NCBI RefSeq assembly: GCF_003633755.1
Contig: NZ_RBIL01000001.1
Coordinates: 1,597,426 to 1,661,425 of the forward strand
DNA: 64,000 nucleotides
Source: Solirubrobacter pauli
GTDB taxonomy: Bacteria > Actinomycetota > Thermoleophilia > Solirubrobacterales > Solirubrobacteraceae
Direction: 5' to 3'
Below the pieces are notes generated by a model. The model made no database searches. It had not been told where the DNA came from and worked only from the letters and a program-made list of their open reading frames with translations. This document shows positions 27,767-35,659 of the stretch, in pieces (the first letter of the stretch is position 1; every line of letters starts with the position of its first letter). Position numbers and translations under genes: made by a program.

Positions 27767-30166
27767 ATGGTGCGTGCGGTCAGTGCGGCGGTGGCTCTCG
27801 CGTTGGTGTCGGCGGGATCCGCCCGAGCGGCGACGGAGATCTCGACGAGCGACCGGCTGCAGGACCGGCGGGAGGTCGCGGCCGGCGACCGCGCCTACGC
27901 GGTCGGCTTCGCGGACGGCGGCTGGTACGCGAACGGCTGGCACATCACGGGCGAGATGGGCGGCATCTGGGCGCCGCCGAGCAAGCTCGCCGACGGCGTG
28001 TGGTTCGGCGTCGACGGCCAGTGGGTGGGCGCGGCCACGCGCTTCACCAGCGGCGCCGGCTACGTCCGCTACGACCTGCCCGCGACCGGCGGGGTCGAGC
28101 TCTCCCGCACCGACTTCGTCCCGGACGGCCGCCGCGCCGCGCTCTTCGGGATCACCCTCCGGTCCGCCACGCCGAAGACGGTGACGGTCGACGCCGACGT
28201 CCACTCCGAGCTGCTGACGGCGTATCCGTGGAGCTCCAGCGAGGGCCACCCGACCGCCGCCGACAACGGGCAGGACACGGCCGCCGTCGAGCAGGGCACG
28301 CTCGCCTTCCACGACGGCGCGCTGACCGCGTTCGCCGGCTCGGACCGCACCGCCCAGGGGATCGAGACGGGCCCGGGCTTCCGCGGGCCACGGACCGGCC
28401 TCGTCTGCGGCGCCGACGGCAAGCAGATGCCCAGCCAGTGCGACGACGGCCCGGTCGGCCGCGGCGCCGGCGGACGCCTGCGCTACGCCGTCAAGGTCGG
28501 CGCGAAGCCGACGACGGTGTGGATCGCGGTCGCGGCCACCCGCGCGGACCTGGCCGCCGCGACTAAGGACCCCGACGCGCTGCTCGCGCGCAAGGTGGCC
28601 GCACGCGCCGCGCTCGCCGAGCACAGCAACGTCGACCTGCCGGGCGACCGCAGCCTCCAGCGCGCGATCGACTACGGCAAGCAGAACCTCGCCGACCTCA
28701 CCCAGACGGCGACGGACCTGCGGATCCGCCACGTGGACCGCGGCACGGCCTTCCCCGCCCCGATCGGCGTCGTCAAGCAGGCGACGTTCATCGGCGCCGG
28801 CTACCCCGACTACCCGTGGCTGTTCGCCACCGACGGCGAGTACACCGCCTTCGCGGCCGTCGCGCTCGGCCAGTTCGAGCCGATCAAGGCGCATCTGAAG
28901 GCCCTCCAGCAGGTGTCCGACCTGCTCAACGCCAAGTCGGGCAAGGTCGCGCACGAGATCGTCACCGACGGCTCGGTCTACTTCGGCGCCAACGCCGACC
29001 CGGGCAACACCGACGAGTCGGTCAAGTTCCCGAGCGCGGTCGCGCTCGTGTGGCGCTGGACCGGCGACCGCCGCTTCCTGAACGACCTCTACGACTTCTC
29101 GCGCCGGGCCACGCGCTACGTCGTCGACAACCTCGACGCCGACAAGGACGGCTGGCCCGAAGGGCTCGGCAACGTCGAGCGCGAGGGCATGGGCGAGGAG
29201 AAGCTCGACAACTCCGTCTACCTGATCCGCGGCCTCACCGACCTCGCCTCGCTGGCCGACGCCAAGCGCGACGGCCCCACGGCCAGCTGGGCGCGCAAGC
29301 TCGCCCAGCAATTGCGCGCGGCGTTCGACCGCACGTGGTGGAACGAGCCGTCCCGGCAGTACGCGGACTCGCTCGGCCCGAACAACGCACAGCTCCAGCA
29401 GCAGCACTGGATCGGCGTCACGCCGATGGAGACCGGCCTCGCGCCCGCCAAGCACGCGAACACCGCGCTCGACGTCCGCGAGACCGACTGCTTCAGCGGC
29501 ACGGCGCCGTTCAACGTCGGCCTCTTCCACACGGGGTGCACGGGCGGGCCGGAGGGCAAGGGCGAGAAGGTCGTCTTCAGCCTCAACACCGCGATCAAGG
29601 CGGTCGCCGACGGCAACTACGGCCGCTCGCAGCGCCGCTACACCGACGCCAACGCCAAGACGATGCTCGACGAACAGCCCGGCGCGCTGCCGGAGATCCT
29701 GCCGTCACCGGACCAGAACCGGAACCTCGACCGCTGCTGGACGTGCCGCTCGATGTTCATGCAGGCCTGGGGCCACTACGGCACGGCGTGGCCCGTGATC
29801 GCCCAGCAGCTCGGCGTGATGCCCGACCTCGGCGAGCGGCGGCTGGACGTGGTGCCGAGCATCCCCGAGGGCCAGGAGCGGATCAGCGGGCTGTCGATCC
29901 GCCTCGGCGAGCGCGGGACGGTCGCGGTGCGCGCCGACCGCGACGGCAAGACGTACGACACGCGCGTGACGCTGCGCAGCCAGGACGTGCGCACGCTGCG
30001 GATCGGCGTGACGCTCCCGCGCGGCACCCGGGTCAAGCGCGTGTGGCTGGACGGGGAGCGGTTGAAGGCCGTCCCGCGCCCGGTGACGACGAACCGGGGC
30101 GTCGAGGTCACCGTCCGCGTCCCGCGCCCGCAGGGGCGGCACCTGGTGACCGTGCAGGGGCGCTAA
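27767..30166 (+). CDS. Secreted (alpha/alpha)6-barrel glycosidase, glycogen-debranching/glucoamylase-like
   Basis: A 799-residue exported enzyme. The signal peptide is MVRAVSAAVALALVSAGSARA. The N-terminal beta-sandwich (about 25-270; GWYANGWHITGEMGGIWAPP, YVRYDLPATGGVELSRTDF) is followed by a six-hairpin barrel (about 280-690) with DYPWLFATDGEYTAFAAVAL, DADKDGWPEGLGNVEREGMG (likely catalytic acid region) and LDNSVYLIRGLTDLA. A short beta C-terminal domain closes it. The layout fits debranching or trehalase/glucoamylase-like families; substrate is not certain. A GGGGAGAGGAAGG ribosome site precedes the ATG and the LacI operator lies just upstream, so expression is likely sugar-induced. The stop overlaps the convergent PucR gene by 4 nt. 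Confidence 0.82.
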   Translation: MVRAVSAAVALALVSAGSARAATEISTSDRLQDRREVAAGDRAYAVGFADGGWYANGWHITGEMGGIWAPPSKLADGVWFGVDGQWVGAATRFTSGAGYVRYDLPATGGVELSRTDFVPDGRRAALFGITLRSATPKTVTVDADVHSELLTAYPWSSSEGHPTAADNGQDTAAVEQGTLAFHDGALTAFAGSDRTAQGIETGPGFRGPRTGLVCGADGKQMPSQCDDGPVGRGAGGRLRYAVKVGAKPTTVWIAVAATRADLAAATKDPDALLARKVAARAALAEHSNVDLPGDRSLQRAIDYGKQNLADLTQTATDLRIRHVDRGTAFPAPIGVVKQATFIGAGYPDYPWLFATDGEYTAFAAVALGQFEPIKAHLKALQQVSDLLNAKSGKVAHEIVTDGSVYFGANADPGNTDESVKFPSAVALVWRWTGDRRFLNDLYDFSRRATRYVVDNLDADKDGWPEGLGNVEREGMGEEKLDNSVYLIRGLTDLASLADAKRDGPTASWARKLAQQLRAAFDRTWWNEPSRQYADSLGPNNAQLQQQHWIGVTPMETGLAPAKHANTALDVRETDCFSGTAPFNVGLFHTGCTGGPEGKGEKVVFSLNTAIKAVADGNYGRSQRRYTDANAKTMLDEQPGALPEILPSPDQNRNLDRCWTCRSMFMQAWGHYGTAWPVIAQQLGVMPDLGERRLDVVPSIPEGQERISGLSIRLGERGTVAVRADRDGKTYDTRVTLRSQDVRTLRIGVTLPRGTRVKRVWLDGERLKAVPRPVTTNRGVEVTVRVPRPQGRHLVTVQGR

Positions 30167-31398
30167 CGGTCTTTGTCGGCGCGACGCACGCGCCCGCCGC
30201 CGGCGCCGGCCTCCGTGGCCGGGCCGCGCGGCGCGGCGATGCCGAGCACGCGCATCGCCTTCAAGCCGAGGCCGAGCTTCTCGCGGCCGTCCGTGGACGC
30301 GACGTCGAGGCCGCTGAGGTCCTTCACGCGCTCGAGCCGGTACCGGACCGTGTGGCGGTGGGTGAACAGCCGCGCGGCGGTGCCGGCGACGTTGCCGTCC
30401 GCGTCCAGGAACGTCTCCAGCGTCTGCACCAGGTCGGTCTCGTACTGGTCGTCGTAGGCCACCAGCGGCGCGACCGTCTCCGCGTAGAAGCGCTGCAGCT
30501 CCGCGGGGTCCTCGCTCATCGCGGGCAGCAGCAGCCGGTAGGCGCCCGTGTCCTCGAAGGCGAGCATCGCCACCTCGTCGCCGGTGCTGTCGGCGGTGGC
30601 GACGTTCGCCGCGAGCAGCGCCTCGTTGCCCGCGCGATAGAGGTCGACCGGGTCCTGCGCGACGCGCGAGTGCCCGAGCGCGAACGTGAAGCCGTGGACG
30701 GAGGTGTGCAGCTCGCGCGCGATGCCGTCGGCGACGCGGCGCAGCGCGGCGTCCTCGACGGTCGGCAGCAGCACGACCACGTGCTCGTCCATGGTCGCCG
30801 CGAGCGACCCCGGCGCGCCCGCCCGGGCCGCGCGCTCGGCGGCGGCCAGGACCCGCGCGCGCCAATCCTCGTCCGCGGGCGCGAAGTGGTGGGCGCGCAC
30901 GACCACGACCGCCCCGCCGTCCGACAGGTCCGCGCCCAGCTCCGAAGCGCGCGCGACGATGTCTCCGCGGTCGGTCACCTTGCGGCCGAGCAGCGCGGCG
31001 AGGAACGCCGACTGCGCCGCTTCGGAGGCGCGGTCGGGCGCACGCAGGCGCTCGACCTCCGACGCGATCATCGTCGTCGCGATGCGCAGCACCGCCGCCG
31101 ACGGCCCACCGCCGCGCGGGCGCAGGCGCAGCTGCCCGACCACCGCGTCGCCGACGCGCAGCTCGTGCGTCTCGACCCCGTCGGCGTCCCGCATCAGCTG
31201 ACGCTCGTCCGCGGTGGACCGCGCGGCGACCGCGAGCACGGAGCTCGAGCGGTCGATCAGGACGAGCGACGCGTCGAGGGCACGTGCGGCGGCCCGGACG
31301 ACCTCGGGGAGCCCCAGACCCGACTCGACGGCGTCGGACATGGCCCCGAGGGCTCCCAGATCCGGGAGCGCCGCCTCCTTGCGGGCGGGCGAAGTCAC
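30163..31398 (-). CDS. PucR/CdaR-family transcriptional regulator
   Basis: A 411-residue regulator. The N-terminal GAF-like sensor (about 20-130; LPEVVRAAARALDASLVLID) leads into a GGDEF-related middle domain (about 150-290) and the PucR C-terminal HTH (about 335-392; LVQTLETFLDADGNVAGTAA, then RLFTHRHTVRYRLERVKDL), the hallmark of the family. Such proteins control purine, sugar-acid or amino-acid catabolism. A leaderless GTG start is set by a TAGACT box 6 nt upstream. Its targets are unknown; the convergent glycosidase is not an obvious one. Confidence 0.9.
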   Translation of the reverse strand: MTSPARKEAALPDLGALGAMSDAVESGLGLPEVVRAAARALDASLVLIDRSSSVLAVAARSTADERQLMRDADGVETHELRVGDAVVGQLRLRPRGGGPSAAVLRIATTMIASEVERLRAPDRASEAAQSAFLAALLGRKVTDRGDIVARASELGADLSDGGAVVVVRAHHFAPADEDWRARVLAAAERAARAGAPGSLAATMDEHVVVLLPTVEDAALRRVADGIARELHTSVHGFTFALGHSRVAQDPVDLYRAGNEALLAANVATADSTGDEVAMLAFEDTGAYRLLLPAMSEDPAELQRFYAETVAPLVAYDDQYETDLVQTLETFLDADGNVAGTAARLFTHRHTVRYRLERVKDLSGLDVASTDGREKLGLGLKAMRVLGIAAPRGPATEAGAGGGRVRRADKDR

Positions 31399-31404
31399 GC
31401 GAGC

Positions 31405-31410
31405 AGTCTA
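31405..31410 (-). promoter_or_regulatory. -10 box TAGACT of the PucR-family gene
   Basis: TAGACT is followed by 6 nt and the GTG at 31398 on the minus strand. Confidence 0.55.
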
Positions 31411-31417
31411 GGCGTTG

Positions 31418-31645
31418 CTAGAGCTCGACGCGATCGCTGAAGTACCAGAGCGCGGCGAGCCCGACGCCCGTGCCCGCGAGCACGAACGCGGCCAGGATGT
31501 AGATGCTCAGCACGGTGGCCACGATCCGGTCGCGCAGGCGCCAGTAGCTCTTCCAGGCGGGGATGACCACGAGCGCGAGCCAGGCGACGAGGCTCACGAG
31601 CGCGGCCGCGCCGATGATGATGTAGGTCTTCTGATCGTCGTTCAT
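31418..31645 (-). CDS. Small two-pass membrane protein
   Basis: A 75-residue protein with two hydrophobic helices (TYIIIGAAALVSLVAWLALVV and IVATVLSIYILAAFVLAGTG) and a short basic loop with Trp/Arg (PAWKSYWRLRDR). It overlaps the stop of the DedA-PAP2 gene by ATGA and is therefore likely co-translated with it. No family is recognised; it may be an accessory subunit of that membrane enzyme. Confidence 0.7.
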   Translation of the reverse strand: MNDDQKTYIIIGAAALVSLVAWLALVVIPAWKSYWRLRDRIVATVLSIYILAAFVLAGTGVGLAALWYFSDRVEL

Positions 31646-33213
31646 CGAGACGTCTCGCTCGGCACATTGTGGCGAACGCGTCCGGCGAACAGGGAGAAGA
31701 CGCCCACGATCGACCAGATCGCGATCGCCAGGGCGGCTCCGCCGAGCACGTCGGTGAGGAAGTGCGCGCGCAGGTACACGCGGGTGATCCCGACGATCAC
31801 GGCGAGCACGACGGCGATCGTGACGAGCCCGATCCGCACCGCCCAGCCGGTGCCGCCGCGCACCAGCACGGTGGCGATCGCGATCAGCGAGATCGCGTAC
31901 GCGGTGTGGCCGGAGGGGTAGGCGGCGCTGATCGTGTCCGTGAACGCCCCGACCGGCCGCTCGCGGTCGTAGGCGACCTTGGTCGAGTGCACGGCGCCCC
32001 ACACCAGCAGCCAGCCGACGACGAGCACGACCGCGTCGATCCAGCGGCGCTTGACGAGCGCGAAGACCGCCGTCGCGAGGGTGAGCGCGGCGGTCACCCA
32101 CGAGGAGCCGATCGCGGTGACCACGCGGGCGATGTCGAGGACCGTCTCGTTGCGCAGCCGCTCGGCGACGTCGGCGGCCCAGCGGTCGATCCGCGGGTTC
32201 GGGTTGTTGAGGATCGAGTCGCCGATCATCAGGAAGCTGAACCCGCCCAACAGCGCGAGCATCAGCAGCGTCGTCAGCTCGAGCCCGAGGTTGCCGGGCG
32301 TCACGCGGTCCGTCGTGAAGCGCGCGGCCATGTCGGCCACCTTCGCGGCGGGGCTGAGCAGCACGTGCCAGACCGGCCGGGCGACCTTCGCGACGTGCTT
32401 CCAGAACGGCTCCTCGTCGTGCTCGTCGATCCAGTCGCGCACCTTCCCGCGGGCCTCCTCGCTGCGGCGCAGGTGGATCAGCGCGACGATGCCGCCGATC
32501 ACGACGACCAGGGTCCCGAACGCGAACAGCCCGCGCGACACGTACGTGGTGAGCTGGTCGATCGAGCGCCAGAACAGGTAGCCGAGGACGCAGAACGTGA
32601 TCGACCACAGGCCGGCGGCGAGCACGTCGTAGGGGAGGAAGCGCCGGATCGGCATCCGCGAGGCGCCGGCCGTGAACGGGATCAGCGGGCGGACGAGCCC
32701 CAGGAAGCGGCCAAAGACGATGAACACCGCCCCGCGCCGCTCCAAGAACGACTCGACCGTCTCCAGCCGCTCCTCGGTGATCTTCAGCCGCTCTCCGTGC
32801 TTGAGCAGCCATCCGCGCCCGAGCCGGCGGCCGATCTCGAACGCCGTCAGGTCGCCGAGCACGCAACTCGCCCAGACGATCGCGATCAGCGCGAGCAGCG
32901 AGATCTGCCCCTGGCCGGCGACGAGGCCGCCGACGATCACGGCGGTCTCCCCGGGCGCGACGAAGCCGAGGAACGCGCCGGTCTCCAGGAAGGCCAGCAG
33001 GCCGACGGCGAGGTACGTCCACTTGCCGAGCGCCTGGCCGGCGTCCTCCAGGAGGTGCTCGAAGTTCGGCAGGTGCACGACGCCGAACCCGACGAGCAGC
33101 GCGCCCGCGATCGCGACCAGCTCGAGCAGCTGCACCCAGCGGTGCTGCTTGTGGCGGCGGACGATCAGCCAGCCCGCGAGCACGACGGCTGCGAGCAGCC
33201 AGGTGAACTTCAC
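31642..33213 (-). CDS. DedA-family membrane protein fused to a PAP2 phosphatase
   Basis: A 523-residue polytopic fusion. The N-terminal half (about 45-230) is DedA/SNARE-associated: LLAFLETGAFLGFVAPGETA, the GRFLGLVRPLIPFTAGAS motif and FCVLGYLFW. The C-terminal half (about 330-510) is a type-2 phosphatidic acid phosphatase with the three motifs KVAYDRERP near 413, YPSGH near 433 and TRVYLRAHFLTDV near 484. DedA proteins flip undecaprenyl phosphate and PAP2 enzymes dephosphorylate its diphosphate, so one protein may recycle the lipid carrier (inference). The GTG start at 33213 (VKFTWLL) is preferred; an ATG at 33270 would read through a hairpin. Confidence 0.9.
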   Translation of the reverse strand: MKFTWLLAAVVLAGWLIVRRHKQHRWVQLLELVAIAGALLVGFGVVHLPNFEHLLEDAGQALGKWTYLAVGLLAFLETGAFLGFVAPGETAVIVGGLVAGQGQISLLALIAIVWASCVLGDLTAFEIGRRLGRGWLLKHGERLKITEERLETVESFLERRGAVFIVFGRFLGLVRPLIPFTAGASRMPIRRFLPYDVLAAGLWSITFCVLGYLFWRSIDQLTTYVSRGLFAFGTLVVVIGGIVALIHLRRSEEARGKVRDWIDEHDEEPFWKHVAKVARPVWHVLLSPAAKVADMAARFTTDRVTPGNLGLELTTLLMLALLGGFSFLMIGDSILNNPNPRIDRWAADVAERLRNETVLDIARVVTAIGSSWVTAALTLATAVFALVKRRWIDAVVLVVGWLLVWGAVHSTKVAYDRERPVGAFTDTISAAYPSGHTAYAISLIAIATVLVRGGTGWAVRIGLVTIAVVLAVIVGITRVYLRAHFLTDVLGGAALAIAIWSIVGVFSLFAGRVRHNVPSETSR

Positions 33214-33234
33214 CTCAAACCCGCCCCGCGGTTT

Positions 33235-33262
33235 CGGGAACGAGCCGCAAGGCGAGTTCCCG
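33235..33262. other. Hairpin with GCAA tetraloop and tandem GA pairs upstream of DedA-PAP2
   Basis: On the plus strand CGGGAAC, GA, GCC, GCAA, GGC, GA, GTTCCCG: a 7-bp and a 3-bp helix separated by a symmetric GA/GA internal loop and capped by a GNRA tetraloop. It lies between the ispE stop and the DedA-PAP2 start. The plus-strand form looks RNA-like; the genes here are on the minus strand, whose copy has TC/TC and TTGC instead. Probably a terminator-like or attenuator element. Confidence 0.4.
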
Positions 33263-33288
33263 CGAAGCATGCGTGCGCGCAGCGCGAG

Positions 33289-34098
33289 TCATGCGGCGAC
33301 GGCTCGCGGGTACGCGGTCTGGAGGAAGGCGAGCGCCTCGGGGTCGTCGGAGATGCCGAAGACCGTCGGGCCGGAGCCGCTGACCATCGGCGACTCCGCG
33401 CCGACGTCGCGCAGCGCCTGCAGCGCGCGGTCGATCAGCGGGCACAGCCGGCGCGCGGCGGGCTCGAGGTCGTTGACCGGCTCGTAGACGCCGTGCCGCA
33501 GCGCCTCGGCCGCGGCGGCCAGCTCGTCCGGACTGCGTGGCGTGTCGTTGGCGTCGAACTCGCGGTAGACCTCGCCCGCGCCGAGCGCGGCATCGACCGG
33601 CACGACGATCAGCGGCGGCTTCTCCCCGGGGAGCGGCTCCACGTGCTCGCCCGCGCCGGTCATCAACGCGCGCTCGCCGCGCAGCATCACGGTCACGTCC
33701 GCGCCGAGCCGCATCGGCACGTCCTCGGGCACGGCGATCCCGCTCACCTCGCTGATGATCCGCAACGCGGCGGCGGCGTCGCTGGACCCGCCGGCCATGC
33801 CCGCGGCGATCGGGATCCGCTTGGTGATCTCGATCGTCAGCGGTGGTCCGTCCCAGCCGGTCGCCGCCCGGAACTCCCGCAGCGCCCGCAACGCGAGGTT
33901 CTCCCCGTCGACGCCCTCGCAGACGACCTCGTCCGATGCTAAAGATGTCGTAAAGGGGTCAGACCCCTTTACGCGGTCTTTAAGTTCGAGGGTGTCGGCC
34001 AGGTCGACCGGCTGGACGAGCGAGACGAGCGGGTGCAGGCCGTCGGGGCGCGGGGCGCCGACCAGCAGGCAGAGGTTGACCTTGCCGGGCGCTTTCAC
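33289..34098 (-). CDS. ispE: 4-(cytidine 5'-diphospho)-2-C-methyl-D-erythritol kinase with in-frame palindrome insertion
   Basis: A 269-residue GHMP kinase of the non-mevalonate isoprenoid pathway. VKAPGKVNLCLLVGAPRPDG (substrate Lys), the ATP loop IPIAAGMAGGSSDAAAALRI and SPMVSGSGPTVFGI are intact. Between LADTLEL and DEVVCEGVDGENLA lies LKDRVKGSDPFTTSLAS, encoded by a 43-bp palindrome that is AT-richer than the gene; relatives normally have a short turn here. The frame is kept and the site is a surface loop before the active-site core, so the enzyme is probably functional. The GTG start overlaps the rsmA stop (GTGA). Last gene of metG-tatD-rsmA-ispE. Confidence 0.95.
   Translation of the reverse strand: MKAPGKVNLCLLVGAPRPDGLHPLVSLVQPVDLADTLELKDRVKGSDPFTTSLASDEVVCEGVDGENLALRALREFRAATGWDGPPLTIEITKRIPIAAGMAGGSSDAAAALRIISEVSGIAVPEDVPMRLGADVTVMLRGERALMTGAGEHVEPLPGEKPPLIVVPVDAALGAGEVYREFDANDTPRSPDELAAAAEALRHGVYEPVNDLEPAARRLCPLIDRALQALRDVGAESPMVSGSGPTVFGISDDPEALAFLQTAYPRAVAA
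33940..33982. repeat. REP-like nested palindrome inside ispE
   Basis: Outer arms TAAAGA (33940-33945) and TCTTTA (33977-33982) surround the perfect inner arms CGTAAAGGGGT (33949-33959) and ACCCCTTTACG (33963-33973) with CAG in the centre. The core GGGGTCAGACCCC is self-complementary except for its central bases. Similar cores occur as dispersed palindromes in many bacterial genomes and are linked to REP-associated tyrosine transposases; I state that from memory. No transposase is in this window. Confidence 0.75.
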
Positions 34099-34919
34099 GC
34101 GAGCTGCTCGTAGAGGGCGCGCCACTCGGCCGGGCTGAGCGACTCGGCGCGGGCGTCGGCGGGCTTGCCGAGCGCCTCGAGCCCGGCGCGCGCCCGGTCG
34201 CGCAGCTCCTTCGAGCCGCCCGGGGACAGCTCGAGCGACTTGGGGAGCGCCTTGCGGCGGTGCTTGAAGCCGTGCTGGACCAGCTTGGTGAGCGCGGGCG
34301 GCGGTGCGGGCGAGTGGCGCTTGAGCCCCACCAGCACGGAGTCGACGTTCGGCACCGGGTAGAAGACGCCGCGCGGGATCTTGCGCTCCACGCGCACGTC
34401 GCACGCGAGCTGGGCGAGCACCGACGGCACGCCGTACGCGGAGGTCGACGGCCCGGCCGCGAACCGCTCGCCGACCTCCTTCTGCACCATCGCCACCCAC
34501 GCGACGACGCTCTCGAGCTCGATCGTCCGGATGATCACGGTCGCGGCGACGCCGTAGGGCAGGTTGGCGACGACCTTCGTCGGCGCGGGGTCGAGCGACG
34601 CGAGGTCGAGCTTGACCGCGTCGGCGAAGTGCAGCGTCGTGTTCTCGAACGGGTCGAGCGCCTGCCGCAGCGGCAGCTCGAGCCCGCGGTCGAGCTCGAC
34701 GACGTGCACGTGGGCGACGCGTTCGGCCAGGTACTCCGACAGCACCCCGAGCCCGCCGCCGACCTCGAGCACGACGTCCTCGGGCGTCAGCTCGGCGAGC
34801 CGCCCGATGATCTCGAGGATGTTCGAGTCGACGAGGAAGTTCTGGCCCAGGTCGCGGTTCGGCCGGATGCCGAACTCGCGCATGCGCCGGATGGAGGGCT
34901 GGGTCGGCTGCGAGCTCAC
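34095..34919 (-). CDS. rsmA: 16S rRNA dimethyladenosine transferase RsmA/KsgA
   Basis: A 274-residue methyltransferase that dimethylates two adjacent adenines near the 3' end of 16S rRNA. The family start RPNRDLGQNFLVDSNILEII is followed by the SAM motif VLEVGGGLGVLSEYLAERV, VHVVELDRGLEL, the catalytic VANLPYGVAATVI and the C-terminal helical domain with FKHRRKALPKSL. The GTG start at 34919 overlaps the tatD stop (GTGA); an internal Met is possible. Confidence 0.96.
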   Translation of the reverse strand: MSSQPTQPSIRRMREFGIRPNRDLGQNFLVDSNILEIIGRLAELTPEDVVLEVGGGLGVLSEYLAERVAHVHVVELDRGLELPLRQALDPFENTTLHFADAVKLDLASLDPAPTKVVANLPYGVAATVIIRTIELESVVAWVAMVQKEVGERFAAGPSTSAYGVPSVLAQLACDVRVERKIPRGVFYPVPNVDSVLVGLKRHSPAPPPALTKLVQHGFKHRRKALPKSLELSPGGSKELRDRARAGLEALGKPADARAESLSPAEWRALYEQLA

Positions 34920-35659
34920 CAGGCGAAGAGCTTGGCAGCGTTCGCCTCGACGGCGCGGTCCAGCTCCTCGTAGGCGATGCCGCGGCGCTCGGCGATGAAG
35001 CGCGCCGTGTGGGTGACGTACGCCGGCCGGTTGCGCTCCTTGCGCACGACCTGAGGCGTCAGGTACGGGGCGTCGGTCTCGACCAGCAGCCGGTCCAGCG
35101 GGACCCGCTCGGCCGCCTCGGCGAGGTCCGTCGCCTTCGGGTAGGTGACGTTGCCCGCGAACGAGATCCACCAGCCGTGGTCCAGGCACTCCTCGAGCCG
35201 GCTCGCCATCGAGAAGCAGTGCAGGATCACCTCGATCCCCTGCGCGTCGCGGGCGAGCGTGGCGATCGTGTCGTCGTCGGCCGCGCGCGTGTGGATGACG
35301 AGCGGCTTGCCGACCGCACGCGCCAGCGCGATCTGGTCGGCGAACGCGCGCTCCTGGTCCGGGCGCGGCGCGTAGTCGCGGAAGTCGTCCAGCCCGGTCT
35401 CCCCGATCGCGCGCACGTTCGGGTGCTGCGCGTACTCGCGCAGCCAGTCGATCCCCGCGTAGTCGGTCGTGTAGTTCGGGTGCAGGCCGGCGGCGCAGAA
35501 CACGTCCGCGTGCGCCTCGGACGCGGCCAGCGCGGCCGCGCACGACTCCTCGTCGGTGCCGACCGTGAGGATGCGCGTGACGCCGACGGCCCGGGCCGCC
35601 TCGACCCACTCGGCCGCCACCGCGGGATCGGCGTGCAGGTGCGTGTGGCTGTCGATCAT
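34916..35659 (-). CDS. tatD: TatD-family metal-dependent deoxyribonuclease
   Basis: A 247-residue TIM-barrel hydrolase. Metal ligands are visible as MIDSHTHLHADP, GETGLDDFRDYAPRPDQ, LVIHTRAADDDT, VILHCFSMASRLEE and LVETDAPYLTPQ. Members show 3'-5' exonuclease activity on DNA and act in repair. The ATG overlaps the metG stop (ATGA). Length and motif spacing are normal. Confidence 0.94.
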   Translation of the reverse strand: MIDSHTHLHADPAVAAEWVEAARAVGVTRILTVGTDEESCAAALAASEAHADVFCAAGLHPNYTTDYAGIDWLREYAQHPNVRAIGETGLDDFRDYAPRPDQERAFADQIALARAVGKPLVIHTRAADDDTIATLARDAQGIEVILHCFSMASRLEECLDHGWWISFAGNVTYPKATDLAEAAERVPLDRLLVETDAPYLTPQVVRKERNRPAYVTHTARFIAERRGIAYEELDRAVEANAAKLFAW

